DNA of 64,000 bases from Enterocloster bolteae (GTDB lineage: Bacteria; Bacillota; Clostridia; Lachnospirales; Lachnospiraceae): positions 3,162,001 through 3,226,000 of the forward strand of contig NZ_CP022464.2 of assembly GCF_002234575.2 (NCBI RefSeq), given 5' to 3'. A model generated the notes under the pieces. The model did no database searches and was not told the origin of the DNA. It saw nothing but the letters and a program-made list of their open reading frames with translations. Shown one piece after another: positions 8,709-17,571 of the stretch (within the stretch, counting starts at the first letter, position 1; every line of letters begins with the position of its first letter). Both the position numbers and the translations under genes were made by a program.

Positions 8709-10777
8709 ATATGTGCCTGAAGATGCTCTTTACCCTGTCACTGTCAGGAACAGCACTGATTTTGGTGCTCCTTGGAGCCACACGGATATTTGGCAGCCAT
8801 ATGGGGCGCAGATGGCAGTATTACATCTGGCTGGCAGCCGTGCTCAGGCTGCTTTTGCCCATACCATCCCCGGCCGGCCTTATCTTTCCGGATGCTTTAA
8901 GCAGCGGGATGTCCGCCGGCCTTCTGTCTGACGGGGGGAATCTTTATGCCTGGATGGATGGACGTTCCGGCAGCGGAAATCCTGCGGGACAGCCGGAATC
9001 GGTTATGGGAGTGCGTCCGGGAACGGGGACGGAGAGATTGGCGGAAACAGGAGATATGGAGGAGATGGCTTTCACGGTGGGAGATACCGCAAAAGCTGAT
9101 ACCGCAAAGGCCTATACCGCAAAGGCCCCTGGGCTGTATCTGTTTCTCCTTACACTGTGGCTGTCTGTGGCCGCTTTGCTGATGGGAAGAAGGATATGGA
9201 ATTACAGGTCCGCAGCCAGGCTGTATAAGAGAAATGAATCCCTGGCTATTGCCCGTGATGGGGGGCTGGAGGCCTATGGCGCACCGCTGGAGGAAGCCTG
9301 CCGTGTCTGCGGCCTGAACAGGAGACCGAGGCTGGTGGTCAGCAGCACCCTTCCTTCGCCGGTGACAATGGGGCTGTTGTCCCCTGTTATCATCATGCCT
9401 GGTGATTTTCCGGCAGAGAGGGCATATTATGTATTTCTGCATGAGCTCACCCATGTCCGGCGTATGGATGGGTTTTACAAGTGGCTGGTGGAGGCGGCCG
9501 TATGCCTGCACTGGTTTAACCCGGCTGTGTATGTGCTGCAAAAGGAGGTATCCCGGGCCTGTGAACTGTCCTGTGACGAGGAGGTAATCCGCCGTATGGA
9601 CGGCAGGAATAAACACCTTTATGGCGAGATTCTCCTCACCGCGCTCAGGCGCCGTCCCATGCCGGTGAGTGCAGATATGGGCCTTCCTCTCAGTGAAAAT
9701 GCAAAGTGGATGAAGGAGAGGCTGGTTTCGATCATGGAATTCAGAAAGAGAAGCAGGCCATGGTCCCTGGCAGCCTGTATAATGTCTGCAACAATCGTGT
9801 CCATGGCTGTGCTGTGCGGATTTGCTCCGTTACAGAGGGAAAATGGGACGGTTGGGGCAGAGAATGTTCTGACAGGCGCGGCAGATCGGCTGGGAGCGCA
9901 GACGATAGCGGGAATTGGGAAAGCAGATACATCCGTCAGGTCCGGCGGGAGCTTTGCCGATTCAGAAACGATCAGCTGGAATGAGTATGAGGATGTGCGC
10001 CGCAGTCCGGACCAGAAAAGCCTTCAGACAAAAATGTTCTGGGTCAATGGTTATATCGTGGTTCTGGCCTGGAACGTGGACCCCGGCCAGTATGATGTAG
10101 TCCGGCAGGTTGACGGAAAGCCTTTATGCTTTACTGGCAGGACGGAGCAATATGCAGATAACAGCGCCATAGCTGAGGCAGTGCGGCAGTCTATTGAAAA
10201 GCAAAAGCTGAGTAAGAGCAAATACGGGTTCCGGCCGGAGCAGATGGCCCTGTTGGAAGCGGCAGGCCCCTTTGAAGGTACGGCGGATGAATTGGCCCAG
10301 CGCTTCTATGAGGCGGATAATCTGTCCTACTTTGCAGCCGTGTCAGGCAGTGTAAGCCCGGAAACCTGTGCCAGCCTGATGGAACAGTTTTATGCCGAGA
10401 ACCAGATAGAGTATTTTGCCATTATCTCGGAAAATGATGCCCCATCCCTTAAGGCCAGAAAAACAGAGATGGCAAAGCAGGCTGCCAGGGCCGGGAATAC
10501 GGACATTTTTTCCATATTAAAGGATGAGCTGACGGATGCTGATAAGGCGGAAATCGCCCGGAATGCATACCAGACAGACCATGCAGATATATTCTATATG
10601 ACATATGAGTCATTGAATCAGGAACAGGCCGGGGAAATGGCTATTCAGGCTTATGAAGAGGACCGGGTGGAATATCTCTATGTTCTTAAGGAGCGGCTGT
10701 CCTCCAGCCAGATTTCATCCCTGAAGGAACGTGCCGGAAGGGATGGGAAGCAGGAGTTCTTATATGTGCTGGATTAA
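8705..10777 (+). CDS. BlaR1-like M56 membrane metallopeptidase with a repeat-containing C-terminal region
   Basis: 690 residues. Several N-terminal membrane segments flank the M56 protease domain, with zinc motif HELTH at residues 246-250 and the downstream CELSCDEEVIRRM segment. A further membrane segment follows near residue 350. No penicillin-binding sensor domain (SxxK serine) is seen. Instead residues about 519-690 hold roughly six imperfect 28-residue repeats, each ending in an aromatic-rich unit such as YFAAVS, YFAIIS, DIFSILKDELT, DIFYMTYESLN or EYLYVLKERLS. The ligand is unknown. A short Thr-Ala-Lys repeat occurs near residue 130. Confidence 0.92.
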   Translation: MNMCLKMLFTLSLSGTALILVLLGATRIFGSHMGRRWQYYIWLAAVLRLLLPIPSPAGLIFPDALSSGMSAGLLSDGGNLYAWMDGRSGSGNPAGQPESVMGVRPGTGTERLAETGDMEEMAFTVGDTAKADTAKAYTAKAPGLYLFLLTLWLSVAALLMGRRIWNYRSAARLYKRNESLAIARDGGLEAYGAPLEEACRVCGLNRRPRLVVSSTLPSPVTMGLLSPVIIMPGDFPAERAYYVFLHELTHVRRMDGFYKWLVEAAVCLHWFNPAVYVLQKEVSRACELSCDEEVIRRMDGRNKHLYGEILLTALRRRPMPVSADMGLPLSENAKWMKERLVSIMEFRKRSRPWSLAACIMSATIVSMAVLCGFAPLQRENGTVGAENVLTGAADRLGAQTIAGIGKADTSVRSGGSFADSETISWNEYEDVRRSPDQKSLQTKMFWVNGYIVVLAWNVDPGQYDVVRQVDGKPLCFTGRTEQYADNSAIAEAVRQSIEKQKLSKSKYGFRPEQMALLEAAGPFEGTADELAQRFYEADNLSYFAAVSGSVSPETCASLMEQFYAENQIEYFAIISENDAPSLKARKTEMAKQAARAGNTDIFSILKDELTDADKAEIARNAYQTDHADIFYMTYESLNQEQAGEMAIQAYEEDRVEYLYVLKERLSSSQISSLKERAGRDGKQEFLYVLD

Positions 10778-10907
10778 CCGTATGAGGTAAGTAAAAATGT
10801 GTTTGGCCATGCAGCAGGGCAGCGCAGGAATTTGGGCGCCGCCCTGTATTGCACATCAGGTTCCGGCAGTTTGAATGGCAGCTTTAATGGCTGTCTTAAT
10901 GGAAACC

Positions 10908-10930
10908 TTTACAAGGAATTAACTTGTAAA
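10908..10930. promoter_or_regulatory. TTTACAAG/CTTGTAAA dyad in the mgtC leader
   Basis: Perfect 8-bp arms with a 7-base spacer lie about 90 bases before the MgtC-like start. The 244-base gap 10778-11021 also contains a GC-rich self-complementary stretch (CAGGGC ... GCCCTG near 10817-10850). No known riboswitch could be recognised. Confidence 0.35.
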
Positions 10931-11021
10931 AGCAGATGGAGGGGTGTTAGAATATATTATTTAGTAAATGGATTGGCACAGAGCCCGGAACAGGACTGTG
11001 CTCCCGGGACGGAGGAGCTAC

Positions 11022-11702
11022 ATGAATCAATTTGTCACGGAACAGCTTATCTACGTATTACGGCTGGTGGCCGCTGCTCTCTGCGGCGGCCTTATTGGCT
11101 GCGAGAGGCAGAGTAAAAAGAAGACGGCAGGCACCAGGACCCATGTAATTATTGCTGTGGCCTCTGCCATGATGATGATTATTTCCAAGTATGGGTTCGG
11201 GGATGTGCTGAACGAGTATGTAAAACTGGACCCTTCCCGTGTGGCTGCGGGGGTGGTTACGGCCATTGGCTTTATTGGTTCAGGCATCATTATTTTCCGG
11301 AACAACAGCGTGAACGGAATCACTACCTCGGCCGGAATATGGGCGACTGTGGGCGTGGGTATGTCCATGGGAGCGGGAATGTATATTCTGGGGGCTGTAT
11401 CCACGGCTATCGTGATGCTCTCGGAACTGTTCCTGGGCAGGAAAGGTTATTTTTCCAGAAGGAACGGGGAGGACAAAGAGGTGGAGATTGAATACTGTGA
11501 AAGTCTGGATGAGGACATCTTCCAGTTCATCAACCGGACATTGCAGGACCAAAACTGCAAGATGGTGAATATCCAGCTTACAGAGGAGGCGTCCACCTAT
11601 GTGCTGACGGCCCAGTTAAAAACGCCTGCGTATTACGATATGTCCGGACTGGTGGGAGAGCTTAAGAAAAAAGGCCAGCTGAAGCGTATATCCGTGCAGT
11701 GA
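11022..11702 (+). CDS. MgtC/SapB family membrane protein
   Basis: 226 residues from the ATG at 11022, chosen because GGAGGAG precedes it; an in-frame start at 10968 lacks one. Four hydrophobic segments occupy the first ~150 residues, with the family signatures GGLIGCERQ, AGVVTAIGFIGSGIII and TTSAGIWATVGVGMSMG. A soluble C-terminal ACT-like domain follows. MgtC proteins in pathogens act in magnesium limitation and F-ATPase control; the role in this lineage is not established. Confidence 0.93.
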   Translation: MNQFVTEQLIYVLRLVAAALCGGLIGCERQSKKKTAGTRTHVIIAVASAMMMIISKYGFGDVLNEYVKLDPSRVAAGVVTAIGFIGSGIIIFRNNSVNGITTSAGIWATVGVGMSMGAGMYILGAVSTAIVMLSELFLGRKGYFSRRNGEDKEVEIEYCESLDEDIFQFINRTLQDQNCKMVNIQLTEEASTYVLTAQLKTPAYYDMSGLVGELKKKGQLKRISVQ

Positions 11703-11754
11703 GCCTGTCATAGAACATGATTGGCAGCTGAGTGATGAACGGGGGCAAAAGAGG

Positions 11755-13107
11755 ATGATCAAAGAGACTCAGAATAAACCGGAACAGGAAAGAAAGGCGG
11801 AAAAGGCCGTGCTGTCCAGCCGGCAAAAACTGCTTATCAGGGCGCCCCGGACTATAAGAATTATAGGTGCGATTGGAATCGTATTCGGGGGCCTGATGTC
11901 GTTTTGGTGCTATCGGGATTACCTAAATGGCAATGAGACTGCGTCGGCAGGTATGTCCCTGGGATTTTTACTGATTTTTGGCACCATGGGTTTATGGCTT
12001 TGGTGTTATGGATGCAGAATGCTCCAGGTCAAAGGGGAGGAGATCCTGTTTCGGGATATATTTTTCAGAAAACACAGATACACCCTGGATGATATATGTA
12101 GTGTGAGATGGAACCATGACGGCTTTTTATTTTCAGGCAGTACCGGTAAGCTGTTTAAAATTTACGGCTACTGCCCGGATTGTAAGCGGCTGTTTGAACT
12201 GTTGGAGGAACGGGGAGCACAGGTGGACCTTCCGGGGCGAATGTTCAGCCCGGAGCAGACTGCGGCGGTTCATCCGGAGCCTGATAAACGCCGTTTCCTG
12301 GTCAGGACTTCCCCGTGGCTTCCAAAAGAAGTGTCAAAGATTGAGGTGAGAGGAAGGCAGCTTGCTGTAAGTAAGCTGTTCCGGAAAGAGTTTACATGCA
12401 GCTGTCTGGATGTTGCAAAAATACAGCTGAAGGAAAATAAGGAAGGAAGACTGAACGCCCGGATTTACGGCGGGGAAGGAACGTGTCTGGCAAAGGTACG
12501 GACCTTTTCAGCAGATGCGTCTGATATGCGCTGCGCATTTGCCTTCCTGCGTCACATGATAGAGCTTGGCATTCCAGTCGAGGGGGCGGAGAAAACAAGT
12601 GAGTATGTCCGGTGCCTGCTGCAGAACAGATTTGTGTCTTTTTCAATAGGACAATCTCTTTTTAAGGAGGAATACCAACGGATTTGCCCGCTGCTTGACA
12701 GATATGCGGCAGTTTTTTCGGATTTGGGAATACAGATGGAATATGGTCCCATTGACAAAGAGCAGAAGGAGGAACTGGAGAAGAGCCTGGCGTTGGAAAA
12801 GATTACGTATGATACCTTCAACCGCGGATTTTTCATATGCCTTCAAAGAGACGGTCAGATGCTTTTCGATAAAAAGGCATCCCTGCCTTTGGCTGAGATG
12901 GTGATGCTATTGGCGGAGGCGCCGGAAATGGGGAGGGGAAGGCGGGAGGACCGATACCTGGAGGACCAGGGCATGGCAGCCGTACAAAATCTTCTGTACT
13001 TCCGGCCCATACCGGAAATCGTTATACAGCAGATACTGGAATATTTTCTGAATAAGGTCAAAAAGAAACAGATACATATATCTGACATTAAAAGGGACTG
13101 GTCGTGA
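11755..13107 (+). CDS. Unknown protein with two N-terminal membrane segments
   Basis: 450 residues, not recognised. Two hydrophobic segments (about 33-55 and 64-85) are followed by a beta-rich stretch (EEILFRDIFFRKHRYTLDDI) that looks PH-like, as in bacterial membrane bPH proteins, and then a long soluble region. It lies 52 bases after the MgtC-like gene on the same strand and may share its transcript. The start follows a purine-rich AAAGAGG. No catalytic motif is visible. Confidence 0.75.
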   Translation: MIKETQNKPEQERKAEKAVLSSRQKLLIRAPRTIRIIGAIGIVFGGLMSFWCYRDYLNGNETASAGMSLGFLLIFGTMGLWLWCYGCRMLQVKGEEILFRDIFFRKHRYTLDDICSVRWNHDGFLFSGSTGKLFKIYGYCPDCKRLFELLEERGAQVDLPGRMFSPEQTAAVHPEPDKRRFLVRTSPWLPKEVSKIEVRGRQLAVSKLFRKEFTCSCLDVAKIQLKENKEGRLNARIYGGEGTCLAKVRTFSADASDMRCAFAFLRHMIELGIPVEGAEKTSEYVRCLLQNRFVSFSIGQSLFKEEYQRICPLLDRYAAVFSDLGIQMEYGPIDKEQKEELEKSLALEKITYDTFNRGFFICLQRDGQMLFDKKASLPLAEMVMLLAEAPEMGRGRREDRYLEDQGMAAVQNLLYFRPIPEIVIQQILEYFLNKVKKKQIHISDIKRDWS

Positions 13108-13190
13108 TTTTGTCCCTGCCTGTATCCTGGGTCATGTTTTTGCTGTGCACAACAGGTGGGCCAGAACATATGACAGACCGTGCGGCGGGA

Positions 13191-13250
13191 AGTCTGCACA
13201 GTCTGCACGCTCTGTCCGGTACTGTAAATTATTTCTGTCCGGTACTGTAA
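13191..13250. repeat. Short tandem repeats next to the xer gene
   Basis: AGTCTGCAC occurs twice in tandem (13191-13208). The 17-mer TCTGTCCGGTACTGTAA occurs twice with a 6-base spacer (13211-13227 and 13234-13250), ending three bases from the xer stop codon. The 145-base gap 13108-13252 holds nothing else recognisable. Confidence 0.8.
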
Positions 13251-13252
13251 TT

Positions 13253-14305
13253 CTATTTCTCCCGAAGCCTGACCTTATTCCTGGCGCTGCGTCTTCTCTC
13301 ATCCTCCAGCGCGGCATAGTGCCGCTTAGTGGTATTGACATCGGAGTGGCCAAGCACATCGGCCACCAGATAGATGTCGCCTGTCTCCCTGTACAGGTTG
13401 GTGCCATAGGTGCTGCGCAGCTTGTGAGGGGTGATTGGTTTTAAAGGAGCTACGGTGCGGGCATACTTTTTAACCAGATTTTCCACGCTGCGCACAGCCA
13501 TTCGCCTGCGCTGCAGGGAGAGAAAAAGGGCGTCCTCATGTCCCTGCTCCGGGATGATGCGGTCGCGTTCCTCCAGGTAGTCTAAAAGGGCGTCCTCCAC
13601 CTCTGTTCCGAAGTATACGGTCACCTCCTTGCCGCCCTTGCGGTATATGCGGATGCCGCCGTTCTTAAAATCAATGTCGGAGATATTCAGCCCCACACAT
13701 TCAGACACACGGATTCCGGTTCCCAGAAGGAGGGTAAGAAGGGCCAGGTCCCGCGTCTTTGTTTTGGCATGGTAATTTTTCTGTTTATCGGTCAGCTTGT
13801 CACCCTGTTCCACCTCGTCCAGAAGAAGGGCCACCTCATCCACGTCCAGCCGGATGATTTCCTTTTCATGGAGCTTGGGCAATTGTACCAGGGCCGCCGG
13901 ATTGTTCTTAATTCGCTCGTTCCTGTAATAGTAGTTGTAGAAACTTTTCAGGGAGGATATTTTTCGCATGATTCCCCGTTCCTTGTTCATGACCTCCTGG
14001 TTCTTGTCATTGAAACGATATTTCAGGTATTCCATATATTCCTCAAAATCCGTGACAGACAGCTGGTCCAGCTGGTCCAGTTTGATATCCTGCACCGTAA
14101 TCCTGGCAAGGGCCGGATTTTCCTTATGGAGGAAATCAAAGAACACATGCAGGTCATAGGCATAGGCGATCCTGGTCCTGGAGGATGTCCTGGGCTCGAT
14201 TCCGCGGAAAAAGTCTCCGCAGAATGGCGGCAGGTCTTTTATCAGATTGCGCAGCCGCAGAATGTTTTCCCGGTCTACCTGTTCATGGTATGATAATTGA
14301 CTCAT
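13253..14305 (-). CDS. Xer-type tyrosine recombinase (XerS-like, stand-alone)
   Basis: 350 residues, longer than typical XerC/XerD (about 300) and close to streptococcal XerS. An N-terminal SAM-like core-binding domain precedes the catalytic domain with the full set R199 (GTGIRVSE), K223, H294-x-x-R297 (HKLR), H320 (LGHSD) and Y330. No excisionase, relaxase or phage gene is adjacent and flanking genes are chromosomal, which argues for a housekeeping recombinase. A nearly perfect 24-bp palindrome lies 45 bases upstream, the position where difSL sits next to xerS in streptococci. It could supply recombinase to the integrase-less phage at 30.4-38.1 kb. Confidence 0.88.
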   Translation of the reverse strand: MSQLSYHEQVDRENILRLRNLIKDLPPFCGDFFRGIEPRTSSRTRIAYAYDLHVFFDFLHKENPALARITVQDIKLDQLDQLSVTDFEEYMEYLKYRFNDKNQEVMNKERGIMRKISSLKSFYNYYYRNERIKNNPAALVQLPKLHEKEIIRLDVDEVALLLDEVEQGDKLTDKQKNYHAKTKTRDLALLTLLLGTGIRVSECVGLNISDIDFKNGGIRIYRKGGKEVTVYFGTEVEDALLDYLEERDRIIPEQGHEDALFLSLQRRRMAVRSVENLVKKYARTVAPLKPITPHKLRSTYGTNLYRETGDIYLVADVLGHSDVNTTKRHYAALEDERRRSARNKVRLREK

Positions 14306-14339
14306 GTAAGTGGATGCCTCATTTCATAAAAAGTATTGT

Positions 14340-14373
14340 CGTGTCAGACACGCTATAATATATATTTTAGCGT
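14340..14373. promoter_or_regulatory. Palindromes between xer and rtcB, candidate Xer/dif-type site or operator
   Basis: CGTGTC-A-GACACG (14340-14352) overlaps a 24-bp dyad (14350-14373) with outer arms ACGCTA/TAGCGT and an inner AATATATATT core; only one pair is mismatched. The core recalls the AATATATATT centre of Bacillus-type dif. It also contains TATAAT (14354-14359), so it could be a promoter-operator for either divergent gene. Confidence 0.5.
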
Positions 14374-14467
14374 CAACTGCAAATGATTGTCAATTGATTG
14401 TTTTTTCCTTATGGATTTTGTTGTATAATAGAGCAATTCAGATAAACAAACAGAGAAAGAAGGCAAC

Positions 14468-16009
14468 ATGGAATTAAAATTAGAATTTGGCGGCCAATCC
14501 TGCGGCGTGTCCATCTTCCTTCCTAATGGGACAAAGCCGGAGAAAAAGGCGGCGGATGAACTGAAATCAATGATGGAACTTACCGGTACTGTGGAGCGGA
14601 TGAAAGAGTCCGGCGTTTTTTCGGCGGAAAAGGAACACTCTGTCATAAAGGCAGCAGTGACTCCGGATTTTCACAAGGGAGCCGGCATTCCTATCGGCAC
14701 TGTGCTGATGACAGAGGGATTCGTGATACCCCAGGCCATGGGAAATGATATTAACTGCGGTATGAGGCTCTATACTACGGATTTAAAGGAGGAAGAACTG
14801 GAATGCTGCCTGGTGTCCCTGCTGCCCCAAATCCGCCGTATCTTTTTTGAAGGCGGACGCAGTATACCTATGAACGGAATACAGAGGGAAGCCATGCTGC
14901 GACATGGGCTTACGGGATTGCTGGAGACTTCGGGGGAGGCAGAAGGAAGGGGAATATGGTCCCTTTATGACAGGGATGAACAGGAAAAAGCCCTGGAGTA
15001 CACGGCCTTTAAGGGCAGCCTGTATACGACCGGCACCGAGGGCCTGGGGGATTTTATCGGGGCCGCCCATACTTTGTCCTATGATGACCAGATTGGATCC
15101 ATTGGAGGCGGAAATCATTTTGTGGAGATGCAGCGCGTGGCGGAGATTTACGACGGCCGGACAGCCAATGCATGGGGAATCAGGAAGGGAAGTATACTGG
15201 TCATGATTCATTCCGGATCTCTGACCATCGGCCACCAGAGCGGCAGAATTAACCGAATCATAACAAAGGAGCTGTATCCGAAAGGAGTTCCCCATCCGGA
15301 CAACGGAATTTATCTTTTGCCCGAAAGGGAAAAAATGGAAATAAATAGCAGAGAAAATGTTCCGGTAAGCGATAAGACAGACAGCCCATGGCAGCGTTTC
15401 TGCAGCACTACATACAACGCCGCTAATTTCGGATTTGCCAACCGGTTATTCCTGGGGCTTATGCTTCAGCGTGCCGTGACAGACAAGGTACGGCCCTATG
15501 AGATGAAGCTTCTGTACGATTCACCCCACAACTTTATCTGGAAAGAGGAGATGGAGGGCAGGAATTATTTCATTCACAGGAAAGGGGCCTGCTCAGCCAG
15601 GGGGATGGAGGGGATGGAGGGAACGCCCTTTGCCTACTACGGGGAGCCGGTGATGATACCTGGTTCCATGGGAAGCTCCAGCTATCTGCTGAGAGGCATG
15701 GGAAATCCGCAATCCCTGTGGAGCGCCAGCCATGGAGCCGGGCGCAGGCTTTCCAGGGGAGAGGCGATACATGGAAATGACCGGGAATTTAAGGAATTTA
15801 TGAAAAAATTCCATATCGTGACACCCATTGATCCAGACCGCAGTGATTTAAAGGGCCGGAACGATATACTGAAAAAATGGGAGGAAACCATCCGCTCTGA
15901 GGCGCCCTATGCCTACAAGGATATCCACCAGGTGGTAAAGGTCCATGAGGAACACGGGATGGCAGGACTGGTGGCCAGGATGGAGCCGGTGTTTACGGTG
16001 AAGGCGTAG
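14468..16009 (+). CDS. rtcB: RtcB-like RNA ligase
   Basis: 513 residues. RtcB enzymes join 2',3'-cyclic phosphate or 3'-phosphate RNA ends to 5'-OH using GTP and Mn2+. Visible motifs are GNDINCG with metal ligands D94 and C97, GSIGGGNHFVE, HSGSL, YFIHRKGACSARG, the PGSMGSSSYL loop and SHGAGR with the guanylylated histidine. The start has GAAAGAAGG upstream. No rtcA, rtcR or archease gene is adjacent, so its substrate is open (tRNA or rRNA repair). A strong terminator follows. Confidence 0.93.
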   Translation: MELKLEFGGQSCGVSIFLPNGTKPEKKAADELKSMMELTGTVERMKESGVFSAEKEHSVIKAAVTPDFHKGAGIPIGTVLMTEGFVIPQAMGNDINCGMRLYTTDLKEEELECCLVSLLPQIRRIFFEGGRSIPMNGIQREAMLRHGLTGLLETSGEAEGRGIWSLYDRDEQEKALEYTAFKGSLYTTGTEGLGDFIGAAHTLSYDDQIGSIGGGNHFVEMQRVAEIYDGRTANAWGIRKGSILVMIHSGSLTIGHQSGRINRIITKELYPKGVPHPDNGIYLLPEREKMEINSRENVPVSDKTDSPWQRFCSTTYNAANFGFANRLFLGLMLQRAVTDKVRPYEMKLLYDSPHNFIWKEEMEGRNYFIHRKGACSARGMEGMEGTPFAYYGEPVMIPGSMGSSSYLLRGMGNPQSLWSASHGAGRRLSRGEAIHGNDREFKEFMKKFHIVTPIDPDRSDLKGRNDILKKWEETIRSEAPYAYKDIHQVVKVHEEHGMAGLVARMEPVFTVKA

Positions 16010-16041
16010 AAGGGGAAACCTTATCAGAATATGTTAGGAAG

Positions 16042-16120
16042 AAACCGCTGTATGAAATGGAATGAGGAATTGCTGACGGAATTTTTCGCGATGACACCTC
16101 ATATAACAGCGGTTTTTTTT
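16042..16120 (+). terminator. Terminator after rtcB
   Basis: Outer stem AAACCGCTGT (16042-16051) / ACAGCGGTTT (16106-16115), with an inner ATGAGG/CCTCAT pair, followed by a run of eight T. Confidence 0.85.
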
Positions 16121-16161
16121 GCGGGAACAGGAGGAAAATCTGGTAAACAGGAATCATATGG

Positions 16162-16245
16162 ATGACAAATGTGAATGACAATGACATATGTCACTCACAA
16201 AATGGCAAATGACATCTATCTAATTCCGGCATTGTATCTTATAAT
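16162..16245 (+). promoter_or_regulatory. Promoter region of the biosynthetic operon with ATGACA repeats
   Basis: Four copies of ATGACA lie at 16162, 16175, 16181 and 16209. A perfect 12-bp palindrome TGACATATGTCA is at 16182-16193. TATAAT at 16240-16245 is the likely -10, and AAGGAGGTG follows before the ATG at 16274. The repeats suggest a dedicated regulator; none is encoded next to the operon. Confidence 0.55.
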
Positions 16246-16273
16246 TGCCACATAGTGATAAGGAGGTGTTATT

Positions 16274-17530
16274 ATGGCGGAGAGGCCGGCAGAGGATAAG
16301 AGTGGTATACTGCCAGAAACGTCTATCTTCTTTTATGGAATACCGGCTTACGGGCATCTGCATTCAAACCTTTATTTAACAGGATGCCTGTCTGCTGCCG
16401 GATACAGGGTTGTTTATTATTCAATGGAGCCTTACAGGAGAGAAATTGAGGCAAATGACTGTGAGTTCAGGGCTTATCCTTTGGACCGGGATTCCATTGA
16501 TGCCTCTGACGGGGACAAGCCGTTAAAACTGTACCGTCTGATTCTGGAATACACCCGCGATATGCTTCCTCATCTTCTGGCAGAGGCAGAAAAGGAAAAA
16601 CCATACCGTGTCATATTTGATTCTCTGGCCCTGTGGGGCAGGGCTGTGGGAGAAATCATGAAGATACCTTCATGCAGCTTTTACAGCATTGCGGTCGTGG
16701 ACCGTGTTGGAGGGAACGCATTTTGGGCATATGCATCCGGGTTCTCAGCTTCTTTTCTCCGGTATGCGGGAGAATTTAATCGGGCCATGGATATCCGCCG
16801 CAAGCTAAGGCAAACATATGGAATCAGAAAGCTGGGTGTGCTGTCTGTTTTGATGAACAGGGGAAGCAGTAATCTGATGGGATATTCCAAAGACTTCCAG
16901 CCGGGCGGAAACAAATTGGGAAACGGTTATGTATTCCTGGGACCCTTGGCGCCCTTTAGAAAGGTCATCCAGACCAATGATTTTGTTTGTCCCGATGACA
17001 GGCTGATTTATATTTCCCTGGGAACCGTATTTAACCGGGATGAGGGACTCCTGCGGGAGATACTGCGCCAGTTTGGGCAAAAACATCCGGTGGATGGGGA
17101 ACCGTATAAAAATGAGAACCCCTGGAATGTAGTCATGGTCTGGAATATGGAAACGGCCGGCAGGAACACAGACACCAAGAAGGATGAATGGAAACACAGG
17201 GATAACTTTATTATCCGTCCTTTCGTCAACCAGGGTGAGATACTGAAACATGCGGACCTGTTTATCACAGCAGGAGGAATGAACAGCATTCATGAGGCAT
17301 TGTACTACGGCGTACCCTGTCTGATGTGCCCCCAGCAGGGAGAACAGCGGCTGAATGCCGGTCAGTTTGAAGCTTTGGGGTTTGGACGGATACTGAGGGA
17401 CAGGTTGGATTTATATGGGGAAGCCATGGCTGCAATGAAGCTGAAAGACCAGTGGGATGAAGGACTCAGAACAGAAATGTGTGCTGTGCACATGGAAGCG
17501 GCACTGCAATTATTTGATGAAAACAAATGA
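16274..17530 (+). CDS. GT1-family (MGT-type) glycosyltransferase
   Basis: 418 residues with GT-B fold features: N-terminal acceptor domain (FYGIPAYGHLHSNL) and C-terminal nucleotide-sugar motif FITAGGMNSIHEALYYGVP ... QQGEQRLNA, as in macrolide and sterol glycosyltransferases. These usually move a sugar from UDP-sugar to a lipophilic or polyketide acceptor. It is the first gene of a four-gene operon, 41 bases before the SDR-MBL fusion. It probably decorates the product of the downstream genes. Donor and acceptor are unknown. Confidence 0.9.
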   Translation: MAERPAEDKSGILPETSIFFYGIPAYGHLHSNLYLTGCLSAAGYRVVYYSMEPYRREIEANDCEFRAYPLDRDSIDASDGDKPLKLYRLILEYTRDMLPHLLAEAEKEKPYRVIFDSLALWGRAVGEIMKIPSCSFYSIAVVDRVGGNAFWAYASGFSASFLRYAGEFNRAMDIRRKLRQTYGIRKLGVLSVLMNRGSSNLMGYSKDFQPGGNKLGNGYVFLGPLAPFRKVIQTNDFVCPDDRLIYISLGTVFNRDEGLLREILRQFGQKHPVDGEPYKNENPWNVVMVWNMETAGRNTDTKKDEWKHRDNFIIRPFVNQGEILKHADLFITAGGMNSIHEALYYGVPCLMCPQQGEQRLNAGQFEALGFGRILRDRLDLYGEAMAAMKLKDQWDEGLRTEMCAVHMEAALQLFDENK

Positions 17531-17571
17531 AAAGGCCGGCTGAAATATATGGATAAGAGGGGAAACAAAGT

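Noticed and set aside
8371..9616. Several - strand frames opposite blaI-blaR1
   Set aside because: Shadows of the coding strand with low-complexity composition.
10778..11021. Possible magnesium riboswitch before the mgtC-like gene
   Set aside because: Only simple dyads are seen; no recognisable M-box or ykoK core.
14341..14373. Palindrome by xer considered a copy of the phage attachment site
   Set aside because: The arm and centre sequences do not match attL or attR.
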